From positions 1,302,001 through 1,366,000 of the forward strand of contig JAACMV010000007.1 in NCBI GenBank assembly GCA_010909725.1: a DNA stretch of 64,000 nucleotides, given 5' to 3'. A model generated the notes under the pieces. It saw only the letters and a program-made list of their open reading frames with translations, did no database searches and was not told the origin of the DNA. This document shows, piece by piece, positions 23,717-34,941 of this stretch (position 1 is the stretch's first letter; each line of letters starts with the position of its first letter). A program made the translations under genes and the position numbers. Origin of the DNA: Picochlorum sp. 'celeri'. Its lineage: Eukaryota; Chlorophyta; Trebouxiophyceae.

Positions 23717-24598
23717 ATGGAGTCTAAAAGAATTGGTTTTATCGGAGCCGGACAGATGGCCGAAGCTCTTGCACGAGGATTTATCAACAAGGGTATTACA
23801 AAAGCAGAGAATATCTATGCCACGGATATCATGCAAGTGCGCAAGGATGTCTTTGCATCATTTAATGCAAACGCAGTGGACAGCAATTCCGAGGTATGTT
23901 GCCCTTGTGATGCATTGTTTCATGACATATATTAAAATATATACTCCTCTGTGTCGTAGGTTGTGGCCAACAGTGATGTGGTGTTCATCGCCGTGAAGCC
24001 CCAATACGTGTCCCTTGTTCTGAAAGAGGTTCAGCCAGTGCTCAAGCCAAGCACCGTTATTGTCTCTATCGCAGCAGGAGTGACCTTGGATACCTTGCGG
24101 GAGGCTGCTGGTCAGGATGCTCGAGTGATCAGAGTCATGCCCAACACACCATGCTTGGTGGGGGAGACTGCAGCAGCCATGTGTTTGGGAGGAAAGGCTG
24201 ATGATGGGGACGCTGACGTTGTGAAGCAGTTGTTTGATGCCGTCGGAACCATCTACAAAGTGGATGAGAAGTTGTTGAGTGCTGTCACTGGTCTCAGTGG
24301 AAGTGGTCCAGCGTATATCTTTGTCATGATTGAGGCATTGTCTGATGGAGGTGTCAAAGCAGGACTGCCCCGAGATATTGCCCAGCAGCTTGCTGCTCAA
24401 ACCGTGCTGGGATCCGCTAAAATGGTTTTGGAGACTGGAAAACACCCAGGTGTGCTGAAGGATATGGTGACGTCACCCGCAGGCACTACCATTGCCGGTG
24501 TTCATGAGCTTGAAAAGGCTGGCATCAGATCTGCATTTATCAATGCTGTGACTGGAGCTGCAGCCAGGGCTGACGAACTTGCCAAGCCAAAGCTTTAA
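23717..24598 (+). CDS. P5CR: Pyrroline-5-carboxylate reductase
   Basis: Two exons, 23717-23893 and 23960-24598, with a 66-base intron (GTATGT...GTCGTAG). Product 271 aa. The N-terminal Rossmann motif is GFIGAGQMAEAL; the middle has VMPNTPCLVGETAAAM, and the C-terminal dimer domain has AVTGLSGSGPAYIF and MVTSPAGTTIAGVHELEKAG. The enzyme reduces P5C to proline with NAD(P)H, the last step of proline synthesis, usually in the cytosol. No targeting peptide is visible. It ends eight bases from the stop of an antisense spliced gene. Confidence 0.96.
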
Positions 24599-24606
24599 GT
24601 CATGCA

Positions 24607-24990
24607 TCACGAATAAAAAAGATTTATGTGTTCGAACAGTGTACGAACAATGATATCAATAATTGGATGGCCCCGAGGCACGTGTATGCTGCGGTCTTTT
24701 CCATTCCACACAATGCGAGGTGTGTGTACAACCACCATCTCTGCATCAAGAAACTCTTCTTGCAGTGAAGGACATCAATCCAATCGGTTTCCTTGTGCAT
24801 CTGTAATATGATCATCATCTATACGTGTTGTTGAGGAATGCACCTCACCTCCCTGAGCAATAGTAATACGGCATATCCCAAGAGCAGCGCGGTGGCGCCC
24901 AATCTGGGTTGACCAAGGACGCCTTCCATGATGCGCCCGTGGGGCAAGCTCCCCAAGGTGTTTGACTCCGCCCATATCTCCCGATTCCAT
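24607..24990 (-). CDS. Unrecognised two-exon gene (97 aa)
   Basis: No single frame covers it, but two exons join well on the minus strand: 24990-24849 (ATG, MESGDMGGVKHLGELAPRAH...) and 24758-24607. The 90-base intron starts GTGAGG and ends CACTGCAAG. The second exon has a protein-like composition in only this frame (EEFLDAEMVVVHTPRIVWNG, then a hydrophobic stretch HPIIDIIVRTLFEHINLFYS to the stop). I recognise no family. A further 5' exon encoding an AT-hook-like RPRGRP (around 25060-25080) is conceivable. It ends eight bases from P5CR, tail to tail. Existence is likely but not certain; no function is offered. Confidence 0.45.
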
Positions 24991-25400
24991 ATAATTTAAC
25001 CCTAGAATATTACATTTACATTATTTTTTGGTCATGAACTAGGGTAGGGATGCGTTTGGAGGAAGTATCACCGGTCGTCCACGAGGACGTGCTCTAGGGA
25101 GGTATTTACATAAAGCGATATAGCAGAACGGTACGGCATACAGAGGCATCGCTGTGTGTTTTATATGTTTTTATGCTAAAGATAAAGTATAATTAACGCA
25201 CATCCTGTGGATATACGCAACGGTATGTAGGAATTTCAAAGGTTCCCGCGTGGAAGACCCAAGAGTCCGGGAGGTGCTCGAGGCAGTCAATTGCATCGAT
25301 TTCTGGGCTTGTAACCCATATACCACGCTATATATCTATAGATTTAGTTTTTTCTATACATCTGTGAGGGGTAGGGTGTGTCAGATCGTTGTGTATCAGA
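24991..25400. other. Intergenic region upstream of AP2 gene
   Basis: 410 bases holding the AP2 promoter and the 5' side of the 97-aa gene. The minus strand around 25050-25090 could encode RPRGRP, an AT-hook core, but I cannot tie it to an exon. No tRNA or repeat found. Confidence 0.4.
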
Positions 25401-27036
25401 ATGAGTGAGCTGCAGCACGGTCAGGTCTGCGAGACGCATGCTGGCACAGAGACATCCAAAGAGCCCCATGATACTTTTAGAGTAACGAATGAATTGAAAG
25501 ACATGCATCGGCATGGGAGTGACGGTATTGCTATTGTTCAGGTGCTTGGTCAACGTCCACCTGGTACTGTGGAGGACAAGCATCCTCAGGGGACGGCAAC
25601 CATCCCTGGGACGACTCAGACAAGGAAGCGATCGTGCGATGTCCGGGCGGAGCAGTATCCGAAGAAAAGTAGGAAGGCAAATCCAGCTTCGTCCACTGGG
25701 AAATTCTCATCGATGTATAGAGGGGTGACACAGCACCGTTTGACCAAGAGATTTGAGGCGCATTTTTGGGATGCCAGTTACCTTCGTCCAAAACCAGTAC
25801 GTCAGACACCATGCATGGGTTTTTGATGAAACATGAGTGACTGTTGGCTTGTGTGCAGGGAAAGAGGACAAAGGGACGACAGGTGTATTTGGGTGGATAT
25901 ACAACTGAAGTTGAGGCAGCGCGAGCATATGATAAAGCTGCCATTTCATTCCTAGGCTTGCGGGCAAACTTGAACGTACGTATATACATATGTATGCATT
26001 GCTGTGGCCGTTCATTATTGTATTGCCCTGATACAAACACAAGGCTGAATGTACTGACCATGATATTCACCTTGTTGTGGTGCAGTTTCCATTCGCTGAA
26101 TACCATGACTTTGTGGAGGAGATGGGGAAAAAGACGCCAGATGAAGTCGTCGCTGAGCTTCGGAGAGATTCAGTTGGGTTTGCCAGGGGCCAGAGCCAGT
26201 ACCGTGGTGTGACTAGACATCACAAACAAGATCGATGGGAGGCTCGGATAGGTAGAATTTGGGGGAACAAATACATTTATTTAGGTACATTTGAATCTGC
26301 AAAGGAAGCTGCTATAGCGTACGACAAAGCAGCGGTGAAATTCAAAGGAAGAAAGGCCATGACAAACTTTCCACTGGATCATTACAATGACATTCTAGTG
26401 AACCCAGATTCGCATGAGGTTCCATTGGTCACAGACAAGAATAAGGACATGCCGACTCAGCATCATGCGAACAATAATCAGGGGCTTGGCAATCATCAGA
26501 CACCATTCAATGAGTATCTTGAGGGTATGATGATGATGCATCCAAAACCAGTATCTCTTGTCCAGGTGCCTCAGCAGCAGGTCACCATGCAGCCACCACG
26601 GCAGAATATGATGATGGGAGCGACAGGTGCCTCCATGCATGGTGGATCACAGCCTGGACATACAACGATGAGTGTAGATTTTGCTGGGAATACAATGGGA
26701 AATTGGCAGGCACCTCCCCACACTGCTGGGTTGAGTGCTGTAGACCCGCAATCGTTATCCCCATTGGCTGCCAGCTTACTCTCTCCTTTAGGAATCCCTC
26801 ACTCTAAAGGAAATGAGAATTTGTGCAGATCAGGGGATGCTGTTTCTACGGACTTGTTGAGAATGTTTGGTGCATCTGATCCTTTCCCACAGCCAGATTC
26901 AAGTGCTGCTGCCCAGAGTGCACAACAGATTGAAGACGATGTTCAACGCTTTCTGGAATCCATGGACGCCTCCGACATTAATCAATTCCTCACATTGCTG
27001 CAGTCCGCAGCTTCCCCCAACGGACCTAGTCGTTGA
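25401..27036 (+). CDS. AINTEGUMENTA-like transcription factor with two AP2 domains
   Basis: Three exons: 25401-25796, 25859-25975 and 26086-27036; introns of 62 and 110 bases starting GTACGT. The first in-frame ATG is 25401. Product 487 aa. The first AP2 domain (about 103-172) spans all three exons: [54 protein letters not shown] linker typical of the ANT group follows ([15 protein letters not shown]). The second domain (about 208-265) has [38 protein letters not shown] and [11 protein letters not shown]. The rest is Gln/Met/Pro-rich, as in activation domains, ending with a helical segment. In plants such factors control growth; here the targets are unknown. TGTAA follows at 27115-27119. Confidence 0.92.
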
Positions 27037-27140
27037 TATAGATCTCAGGAAGAGAGCTGTCGGCTTGAATTGTAGATTGATTTCATAGAAAAACAAACTC
27101 TTACATTACTGTCTTGTAAGGTTGTATACATAGTTATTAT

Positions 27141-27482
27141 TCAGAACATGAATGCAGCACATAGCATTATCAAAGTAGAAATCAGATGCGATGGTGCCCA
27201 TGCGAATGAGGTAAAGGCATCCTGAGCAGCGTTTCCGATAGCCTCCCCAGCACTGGTTACTCCAGATGCAATAGCTTCCCCAGCACTGGTTGCTCCGGAC
27301 GCAATCGCCTCTCCAGCACTGGTTGCCCCCGAAGCAATAGACTCACCCACGTCCTTGGCTCCAGATCCGACAGTGTCGGCCGCGTTCCTCACATCATCGA
27401 CCGCATTTTGGGCAGCAATTGTTCCCGCCATCAATACGACGGTGAGGAGGACAATACCAAAAGATTTCCTGAGCTGATACAT
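27141..27482 (-). CDS. Small secreted repeat protein, probably GPI-anchored
   Basis: 113 aa from the first ATG at 27482. Signal peptide (KSFGIVLLTVVLMAGTIAAQ), then an Ala/Gly/Ser-rich mature part built from 11-residue repeats of the type ASGATSAGEAI, four copies with decay, preceded by DVRNAADTVGSGAKDVGESI. Eleven-residue periodicity fits an amphipathic or LEA/apolipoprotein-like helix. The protein ends in a hydrophobic stretch to the last residue (HLISTLIMLCAAFMF) after small residues, which is the layout of a GPI-attachment signal. It is convergent with the AP2 gene. No family name can be given. Confidence 0.65.
   Translation of the reverse strand: MYQLRKSFGIVLLTVVLMAGTIAAQNAVDDVRNAADTVGSGAKDVGESIASGATSAGEAIASGATSAGEAIASGVTSAGEAIGNAAQDAFTSFAWAPSHLISTLIMLCAAFMF
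27235..27333 (-). repeat. 33-base tandem repeats inside the GPI-type gene
   Basis: Three adjacent 33-base units (about 27235-27267, 27268-27300, 27301-27333) differ by a few bases, mostly at third codon positions, so the protein repeat is under selection. Confidence 0.8.
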
Positions 27483-27913
27483 GATTCTGTATGGCACATA
27501 TTTATACAGAAATTATCAGATGTGTGTGGACAACTCTTGGTATCTTTGGGTTTTCTAACACAAACAGACGATTACGACACCCATTTCGACACGTACCTGG
27601 CGTTAAAGATCCTCTTGGTAATTTCAGTTGATATGCTTCTCTAAATACCACTTCTTCAGAAAAGAGTAAAACTTTACCCAAACATGAAGCCAACAAACGC
27701 GTTATACCACCTGGGTGATCTCTGTGTGTTGCGCTAGAAAATCAGATTCCTATCAAAGGGTGTTTTTGATGGGCCATGTACATGTGAAGAACAGGACCAT
27801 CCTTGGAACAAACACGTTCCTGCATTTGAGAGAAGACAGAAGGAGGCAAAAAAGCTACTGTATGCATCAAAGAATGATCATCCTAGTGCCACGATTACAA
27901 AGAATATTATCAT
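27483..27913. other. Intergenic region 5' of the repeat protein and 3' of the kinase
   Basis: 431 bases with no recognisable gene. Minor frames lack domains. Confidence 0.5.
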
Positions 27914-29338
27914 TCAATCATCAAGAAAGAATGGATGCTTCAATGCTTCAACAAATGTGCATCGTTTCTCCGGAAGCCAGTGCAGCATCCGTCTAGCCAA
28001 ATCCAAAAGGTCCCTAGTCTCTTTGCCATCTTCTCTCAAACTTGGATTCACATCACTACAAAAATAGCCTTCTAGCTTCATTGTCTCCCAATACGCCCGT
28101 CTTGACTTTTCACTGGTGCTACTAGTCGGGTATCGAAGGGTCCCATTCTCTAAAAAAAAATACTTGCCCTTTTCCCCATGCACAGATTGCTCCGCCAAGA
28201 CACGTGGAATTGTCCCCACAGCCCTCTCAATCATTGCCAAATGTTCTAAATCTTTAACCTCTGGAGATGCATTAGAATCTTGATTGTAAAAAAACGTATC
28301 TCCCATAACGAGCTCGAGCAACAAGCATCCAACGCTCCACACATCAATACTTGATGACCATGATAGACCCAACAGCACCTCTGGTGCTCTGTAGTGTCGC
28401 GTGCTCACCAGTTTAGGATGCGATCTCTCCTTTAACTGCGCACTCCCAAAATCAATGAGAGTAAGTCGATCCGATGTGGGAAACTCTGATGCAAGACCAG
28501 GGTGCTCAGACTTGATCACCTCATACTCCACATCATCATGGAGCACATTCTCAGGCTTGACATCCGTGTGCACAATGCCAAGGCTATGCATATACGCCAA
28601 CGTCTGGAGCAAGCTCTTGAGATATTTTCGAATCATATATACAGGAAAAGGATTGTCGTTTCGCTCCATCGTCTCATACAGGCTCTTGCCAAGCTTTGGA
28701 AACACCATTGTCACATGACCACCCCGCGGATAATGAAACCAATGTCCCAGCCGCACAAAATCAAACAAACCCATAGGATCGTACTGCATCATTGTCATAA
28801 TAACTATAATTTCATTCATAGCCGCCAATGTGTATTTGCTTGTATTCCTCACAATCTTGACAGCAACATCTCTCTTTGTTTCCACATCAAAGCATTCAAC
28901 AACCTTGGCAAATGTCCCTTTCCCGATCACTCGCGTAATGCGATACCGCGATGTAAGCATATAATGAGGACAAACAATAAGATAGCCCTTTTCATCAACA
29001 CCTTTTGACAGGATCAATCCATGCTCGTTTGACTCTCCTTCTTCTCCTTCTTCTTCTTCTTCATGACAGGTGCTGCCCTTCTCTGGCGAATGCAAACTCC
29101 CTATCAGTCTACACCGAGGTGCCAACGCATCTGGCCACTTCCGTCGCAGTTTTTCTATCAACTGCAATCGAGCTGTATCGCCATGCTCTTGATTGTCTTC
29201 TACAGTCGCTCTGCCATGCAATGACTTTTTCCTCCCCTTCTTCCCAAAAGCACCTCCATTCTCATCGGAATGAAGGTCATCTAATTCATTCCCAATAACC
29301 TGAGAATCAAGTTTTCTCTTTGACTGACGCGTCAGCAT
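27914..29338 (-). CDS. LAMMER (CLK/AFC-type) dual-specificity kinase
   Basis: The frame is open from 29401 but starts with TTG; the first ATG in frame is 29338, giving 474 aa. An upstream exon is possible. After a charged N-terminus with RKLDSQ and GRKKSLH comes the kinase domain: GKGTFAKVVE (P-loop), DVAVKIV (Lys), HTDVKPENVL (catalytic loop with the HTD form seen in LAMMER kinases), LIDFGSAQ, TRHYRAPEVLLGLSW. The diagnostic motif EHLAMIERAVGTIPRVL replaces EHLAMMERILG. These kinases phosphorylate SR splicing factors. An acidic Glu run and Asp-rich patches occur before the domain. Confidence 0.92.
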   Translation of the reverse strand: MLTRQSKRKLDSQVIGNELDDLHSDENGGAFGKKGRKKSLHGRATVEDNQEHGDTARLQLIEKLRRKWPDALAPRCRLIGSLHSPEKGSTCHEEEEEGEEGESNEHGLILSKGVDEKGYLIVCPHYMLTSRYRITRVIGKGTFAKVVECFDVETKRDVAVKIVRNTSKYTLAAMNEIIVIMTMMQYDPMGLFDFVRLGHWFHYPRGGHVTMVFPKLGKSLYETMERNDNPFPVYMIRKYLKSLLQTLAYMHSLGIVHTDVKPENVLHDDVEYEVIKSEHPGLASEFPTSDRLTLIDFGSAQLKERSHPKLVSTRHYRAPEVLLGLSWSSSIDVWSVGCLLLELVMGDTFFYNQDSNASPEVKDLEHLAMIERAVGTIPRVLAEQSVHGEKGKYFFLENGTLRYPTSSTSEKSRRAYWETMKLEGYFCSDVNPSLREDGKETRDLLDLARRMLHWLPEKRCTFVEALKHPFFLDD

Positions 29339-30204
29339 ATGAATCGCCTGCGTGTATTGTTCAATGTCTAAACTCCTTTCCTTCTCCAACGACACCGCCA
29401 AACATCGGTGGTGATTGCTATGTCTCCTTCACATGGGTTACACGTGTCGTGTTTTTTTTGTTTCATGGTCTCCCTCGTTGCGTGGTAGATTGACGTACTC
29501 CTAGAAACCATTTTTCAATATTGTACGGACACTTCATCTTCGCGATGGTCAGATCCCTTCGGTCGGATGCAACATCCGACCGTATCTACGGTTCATCAAC
29601 CTCTGTAGAGGTTCTGACCCAATTGGCATTTGTTTGTAAAGCAACGATTGGTTGGTCTCCCGAGGATGGTCCTTCTCAGTGAAGAAACCTAAAACAAAGG
29701 AAATGAGACAGAGCAGGTTATCCACACGAGCATGCATAGAAAAGGCACTGGGTGTGGGTATACCACCATGCTCATGTGGGTGTTGTCCCCCCAAAGAAGG
29801 GACATGGATAAAAGAAAGTCGGAATACATTTTGAATTCGCAAACGTCAGAAGATGTACCTATTCTCCATCTGAAACTCTCAGTGTCATATTTTATAATCT
29901 CTAAATCACTTTTAATATAAAGGTACGATTGAATGTAAAAATCAAGCATCGCTGGGCATGAAAATGATGAGAATCCCTCCGTTCTCCCAATGAGCGACAT
30001 TTCAAATTCCAAGTGATTTTTCAATGCAGGCCACCATTCATAAATGAATTCCCTTAGAAGTAATAATTAAATACTGTTAAATCCATATAGATTGGGTAGA
30101 TACGGATTGGGTGCATCGGCTCGAGAACGGTTTCGTGATTGAGGTGCTGGTTGGCAACTACTCTTTCTTTCTTTCTCAACGTTGGGCGATTACTGGAAGC
30201 ATAC
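29339..30204. other. Region between LAMMER kinase and Treslin-like gene
   Basis: 866 bases between divergent genes. 29401-29548 shows nothing. 29549-30000 may hold a small spliced gene on the minus strand, listed separately. An exact 9-bp hairpin (ggtcggatg / catccgacc, 29561-29581) and a 6-bp one just after it (aacctc / gaggtt) lie in that stretch. Confidence 0.4.
29549..30000 (-). CDS. Possible small three-exon gene (about 74 aa), unrecognised
   Basis: The best part is a minus-strand exon 29688-29549 preceded by a strong acceptor (tttcctttgttttag); it encodes FFTEKDHPRETNQSLLYKQ and on to LMNRRYGRMLHPTEGI before TGA. A consistent model joins 30000-29927 (ATG, MSLIGRTEGF), an 11-base exon 29869-29859 and this exon, with introns of 57 and 170 bases, all GT-AG and in phase. 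The first two exons are guesswork. A small mitochondrial-type protein is possible, but I recognise no family. Confidence 0.25.
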
Positions 30205-33200
30205 ATGAACGTGAAACGGATATATATTGTTTTGGACCTCTCGTTGCTCCGAGGAGGAGATCGAGAGGAGCACCTGGGACGCGTTATTCGGGTTGTCTCT
30301 AGGACTTGGTTGCACTGTGCCGGTCAGAACGACGATGTTAGCTTTGGATTCACCCTGTATGACTCTGATGTGGGTGGGTATATGCTTAGCTATCAGATGA
30401 ATATGGTAGCTCAAGGTCTCGGTACGTTTCTTTTTTTTCTGTGTGTGTGATGGATGCTGTGCTGTGATGATGATGTTGGTTGGTGATGTGTAGGCATACC
30501 AAAAAATGTTGCGGCGACATCTGGGTCTGACTTGAATGGAAATGATTTGGTCAACTTTTTAACGCTGATCAAGTTGGTGACGGATAAACAGGTGATGGAT
30601 GAACTCAAGCTTAGGACAAGTAGGAATTCCCGCTCCAGTGATATTCCAGCTGTGGAGACGTGTAAAGTGCTGCGCACTGTGATGAAGACGTCATATATGC
30701 AGAAGATTGCGTGTAAAGATTCGTCTAGTAGTACGGATGAATCTAGTGGCCTTCTTTTGATGTTTACTCCATCTCTTGGATCACAAGAAGGGTTGCATGG
30801 GTATGTTGGAAAAGAATGTTTGGAGAGATTTGGGACTGTTGCGGCTGCATTTATGCACCATCTGCCAAAAGCGATGTGGAAGTCAATGGCGTCGTATAAC
30901 ATGGCCTGCACGTGGATATGTGGGAACACGGTAGATGAAGTTTCAGATATGTTCTCACAGATTCAAGAGGAGGTTAGTTTACTATTTTCACGATTCTCAT
31001 TGGTTTCTATCGCTACTGTGTCGGCAGAAGATATCTCTAGAGAAGATTTTGTACGTCGCATTGGTTTGCGAGTTGAAGAAGAAGTGACATCATCACAGCC
31101 GGCTAAAGGTCAGTTGGATGACTTGTGGGAGAAGACTGCTCCACAGACTAGTCTTGAGCAATTACAAGCCATTTTGGTGGGTGTATTGCCACAGCGGTCT
31201 CCATTCAAAGGAGGTTCAAAAATTACAGCGTTGGCGGGTGGTCGTAGGAGAAGGAGTGGTAGAAAGGCACACGTGGATAGAAAGAAGGAGCCACTGGTTG
31301 GAAGGGGGCAGAAAGCTTTGAAACACGCACGGGTTGTAGGTCAAAAGGCTTCTGAATCCGAGCAGAAAGGTCATCAAAATACGTGTAGTACCGTGAATCA
31401 AGGGAACCCTGCAATTGTGGATGTTGCTACTCTTGAGAATATTTCCCCAGTGTCTGTAGAGGATGCAATCAGGAATGCACGTGAGCATGTGTCCATGTTG
31501 AAGGACTCGAGTGTGAGTAAAGTTCAATCTGGTCAGGATGATATGAAGACAGCTTCTGATGCGCTGCAAGCGATCAATATGTTGGTGGCCAGGACTTTTT
31601 ATGGTGTGGACAAGCACATGAAGCAGTGTGGCTCTGCCATGGATATGGATGACTGCAGACGACAGTGCATGGATAGCATCCCTATTCCTGTTAAGAGTAT
31701 TCAGGAGTTGCATAAGAGTACAAAATTTGAGAGAAAGTACGAAGTTGTGTGGACTGCAGCGATACAGATATTGCTTCGTTTCTCTTTGGGAACATTTGTG
31801 AGGAAGGAGGATGAGAGACCAGAGGGTTTGTCGGCACAGCAATTTGAATCCATAGAAGATATGATGCACATTTTGATTGCAACCATGTCTCCTATTCCTT
31901 CTCAAGGGCAGCGATTCTTCCTGGAGATACTCAAGCCTGCTTTTAGTCCTGTTGCCAAGGAAGATATCATGGCACTCGAGAGGTCTATTTGGGACGAGGA
32001 AGATATTGCAATGGAAGGTGATGGGTCGTTATCAGAGCATCGGCTGGCAGCAGTGTCGTTGGAAGAGAGTGGTGAGACTCCTGGTGATTCAGCAGAAGAG
32101 TTGGAGCGCGAGAAACAGGATGACGAGTTGCCTCATGATGCAAAGCCATTTGGTGTAGACAGGGCGTTGAGGAAAGTGAAAAGTTATAACGATCAATCTG
32201 TGAGTACATCCCAAGGGCCCGCAGCTTCTGCTGATGGATCTGGTATTCATGGCACAAGTTCTCGAGGCATTGCTGCTGCCTCTGGACCAAGAAGTAGGGT
32301 GACATCGAGCAATCTGATGTCTCGAAGGTTTAATAACTCCAAACAGTTCAAAATGCAAGTCAAAGCTAATCCAAATAAACTGAAGAAGAGGGATCCACCG
32401 AAGAGGAAAGATACAAAGGAATCAGAAAAGAAGGCGGCCAGAAAAGCCACAAAGGAGCAAGTTCCTGACACCCCTCTCCTGAAAAAGCAAGGAAATGAAA
32501 CTACATGTGAGCATCAGGAAAAGATCTGCACGACTCCAAACATGTTGGATGCGAAGGATGGTGCGGATGTGATCCCAAACACATCCCCTCGAGAGCAAGG
32601 AAGCAAACAGAGCCCTGCAAAGAGGATTGGTAGCATCAGACAGCCCTTGTTTGACGACGTCGCCCCTGGTGTAATTTTACCGCATTCTGAGCCAGAAAAG
32701 AAACAGGTGGACGAGCCTCTGAAGGTCCCGAGCAACACATGGCTCTCTGGGGCAATCATTCGAAGGAAAAAGACTTGCACGGATAGTGGTGCATCAAGGT
32801 TGGCAGATATGCAGACAACGATGCCATCTACTGGTTTCCATAAGCAAGATACTGATGATATGAATAAAGAAATCACATCTCCTTTGAAGATTAGAAAAAA
32901 CAAGCATGTGGATGAGCCACCTGCAACAGAACCCTCTGCAATGGATCCAGCAAAGAGTGCAGGAAAAGTCGAGCTACGAGATGGTAGAGACAATCAGAAC
33001 GCAAACGTAGATGCCCGTGAGAATGATATAGAGATTGTCTTATCACCGGCATGTACTGATGCAATGAATCCACCGCCTGAAGAGTGTGGCCAAGGGGAGG
33101 ACATGTCTGACCATGATGATTCAGGCCTCTTCAAAGTTACGAGCGATATACAACACAATTTCAACGATGACTCTATGGCGGCTAGAAACCAATGCACTTC

Positions 33201-34782
33201 ACAGGGTTGCTCATCCAGTCACTTGCACGGTGATGATGATGAAGGCATTACATCCCCTGCCGCAGGATGTGCTGGAAAAGAGAATCGTGGTGACGAGACA
33301 CCACGGAAGGGTGCACTCACTGTATCAGATGAACTGGTGAAGAATATCAGCCCTCTGGAGAAAAGTAATGAATGCAATAAGAAGGCCCCAAAGAAGAGGA
33401 GTGGACGGCTGGCTAAGATGCTTGCCGGACCAGTGGCAACAAAACAGACACCACCAAGTGCAGCCTATGCCAAGAGGACCACCCCCAGCCCCAAGAAAAA
33501 GATTGGCATTACTGTGGAGGATAGAGGATCTCCGTGTAAGGCATCACCAGGATCTGGTTCGAAAGGTTCATGGGCCAGGCAGCAAGATTATTCTGGACCT
33601 CCAGATTACAGCTCAGACACCGACTCTTGCATTGGGGACAGTCCTGATGCCGTTGTCGCGATGAAACCGTTAATCCAACCAACTCCAGGAGATGTATCTG
33701 ATGAAGAAGATGCAGCAATCTTGAACGCTGCAGCAACCGGTAGTTTGTCACCCGTAGAAAATCAGAATAACAGTGCTGTGGCTCTCCCCCGTAGGAAGCG
33801 GAGGAGGTCGTTACTGGCAGTTGCCAGATGCATGAATGACCCTGAGCCTCTGAAAAAGGTGAAGAATAAACGCGATACGATGAAGAAAGATGATAAAACT
33901 CCAATTGCTGATGAAAATCAGACACAGGGTGAGCCAAAACAGCAACTTCACCTTACAGATGGAGCAGCACCTGCAAAGAAAGCAAAGAGGAAATCAACAA
34001 AGCCAAAAAAGTACGAATCCGCCGTGATGATACAGCATGCTGCGTCGACATGCCCACCTCACAAAAATATTTTTGATACCTGCAGGATGCCATTAGAAAA
34101 GGATGAAATCATCTGCTTTGTTCCATTCCACGGAGGAAGGCATCAGGTCCACTGCGTGATTGAGACGATTGAGCAGGCCCAACTGACTAGGAAAGGATGG
34201 GTCTGCACAGTTCTCGCTCGTCCTATGGACGAAGCAGACGGGTTGGAGCCAGCAACTGTGAAATTAGACTCTTCAAAAGAAGTTACTGTAGGATCACCTC
34301 TGCAAGATGCCGCTGCATGGTGCAGGGTTGATTCCAACTCACCCAGAGGAGCAACCATCCTCCAACACACCTTCAGTGCCACGGTTGCCCACAACGAAGC
34401 CGTGAAGAACGCGGGGAAAATCTCACCTCAGGATAGCATCACAGTTCTGAAAAAGAGCGAAAAGAACTCTAGGGTCGTCTTCAGTCCTCCTCGTCGACAA
34501 CTGGATCCTTGCCATCTGCAGTACAGTGGCCAAGCCTTGGCATCTGCTGAGAAGATACAAAACACTCCACCCCTTGGAAACCACACGAAATCAAACATGG
34601 GTGATATTTCAGGTATTGAACTGTTTCCAGAGAGGCCTCAGGCCAGCCAGAAAGTCTCACCAGAAGCCAGGGCAGCAGCTGGAGAAATGCTTGGGGCTTT
34701 GTACGCTGGAAGAAATCCTCTCTGCTCGACAACAATCGATAAAGTGCTTGGCAGCCCAATGGGCAGTCCTGACAAATTCTAG
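30205..34782 (+). CDS. Large Treslin/Sld3-like candidate (replication initiation)
   Basis: Two exons, 30205-30421 and 30494-34782, 72-base intron (GTACGT...GATGTGTAG); 1,501 aa. It opens with a vWA-like strand pattern (RIYIVLDLSLL, VSFGFTLYDSD), as Treslin/TICRR does. Residues about 480-590 are helical (FERKYEVVWTAAIQILLRFS, SIEDMMHILIATMS, RFFLEILKPAF) and resemble the Sld3-Treslin domain. The next 700 residues are disordered and carry many S/T-P and basic S-P sites (TSPLKIRKNK, TPSPKKK), as expected for a CDK target. Near 1265 a compact segment (DEIICFVPFHGGRHQVHCVI) looks folded but I cannot name it. The match is by pattern only; another nuclear scaffold is possible. TGTAA lies at 34807-34811. 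Confidence 0.4.
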
Positions 34783-34941
34783 ATAGTATTATAGATGGTA
34801 TTTATTTGTAAAAGCATTGTATACCCCTCTTGTACTCGCATTTTTTGGTTTTGAACGAATTTCAACGGGCCACTTTGTCCACTATCAAAAATGCAGATGT
34901 GCACCCGATTTTCATCGATCTAGCTCTTTCAAGCGACATGT

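Noticed and set aside
25240..25310. tRNA-like stretch with ggttcccgcg
   Set aside because: No A box, no B box consensus and no cloverleaf pairing.
29561..29581. Structured ncRNA based on two adjacent hairpins
   Set aside because: No snRNA, snoRNA box or SRP motif matches, and the same bases read as a plausible coding exon.
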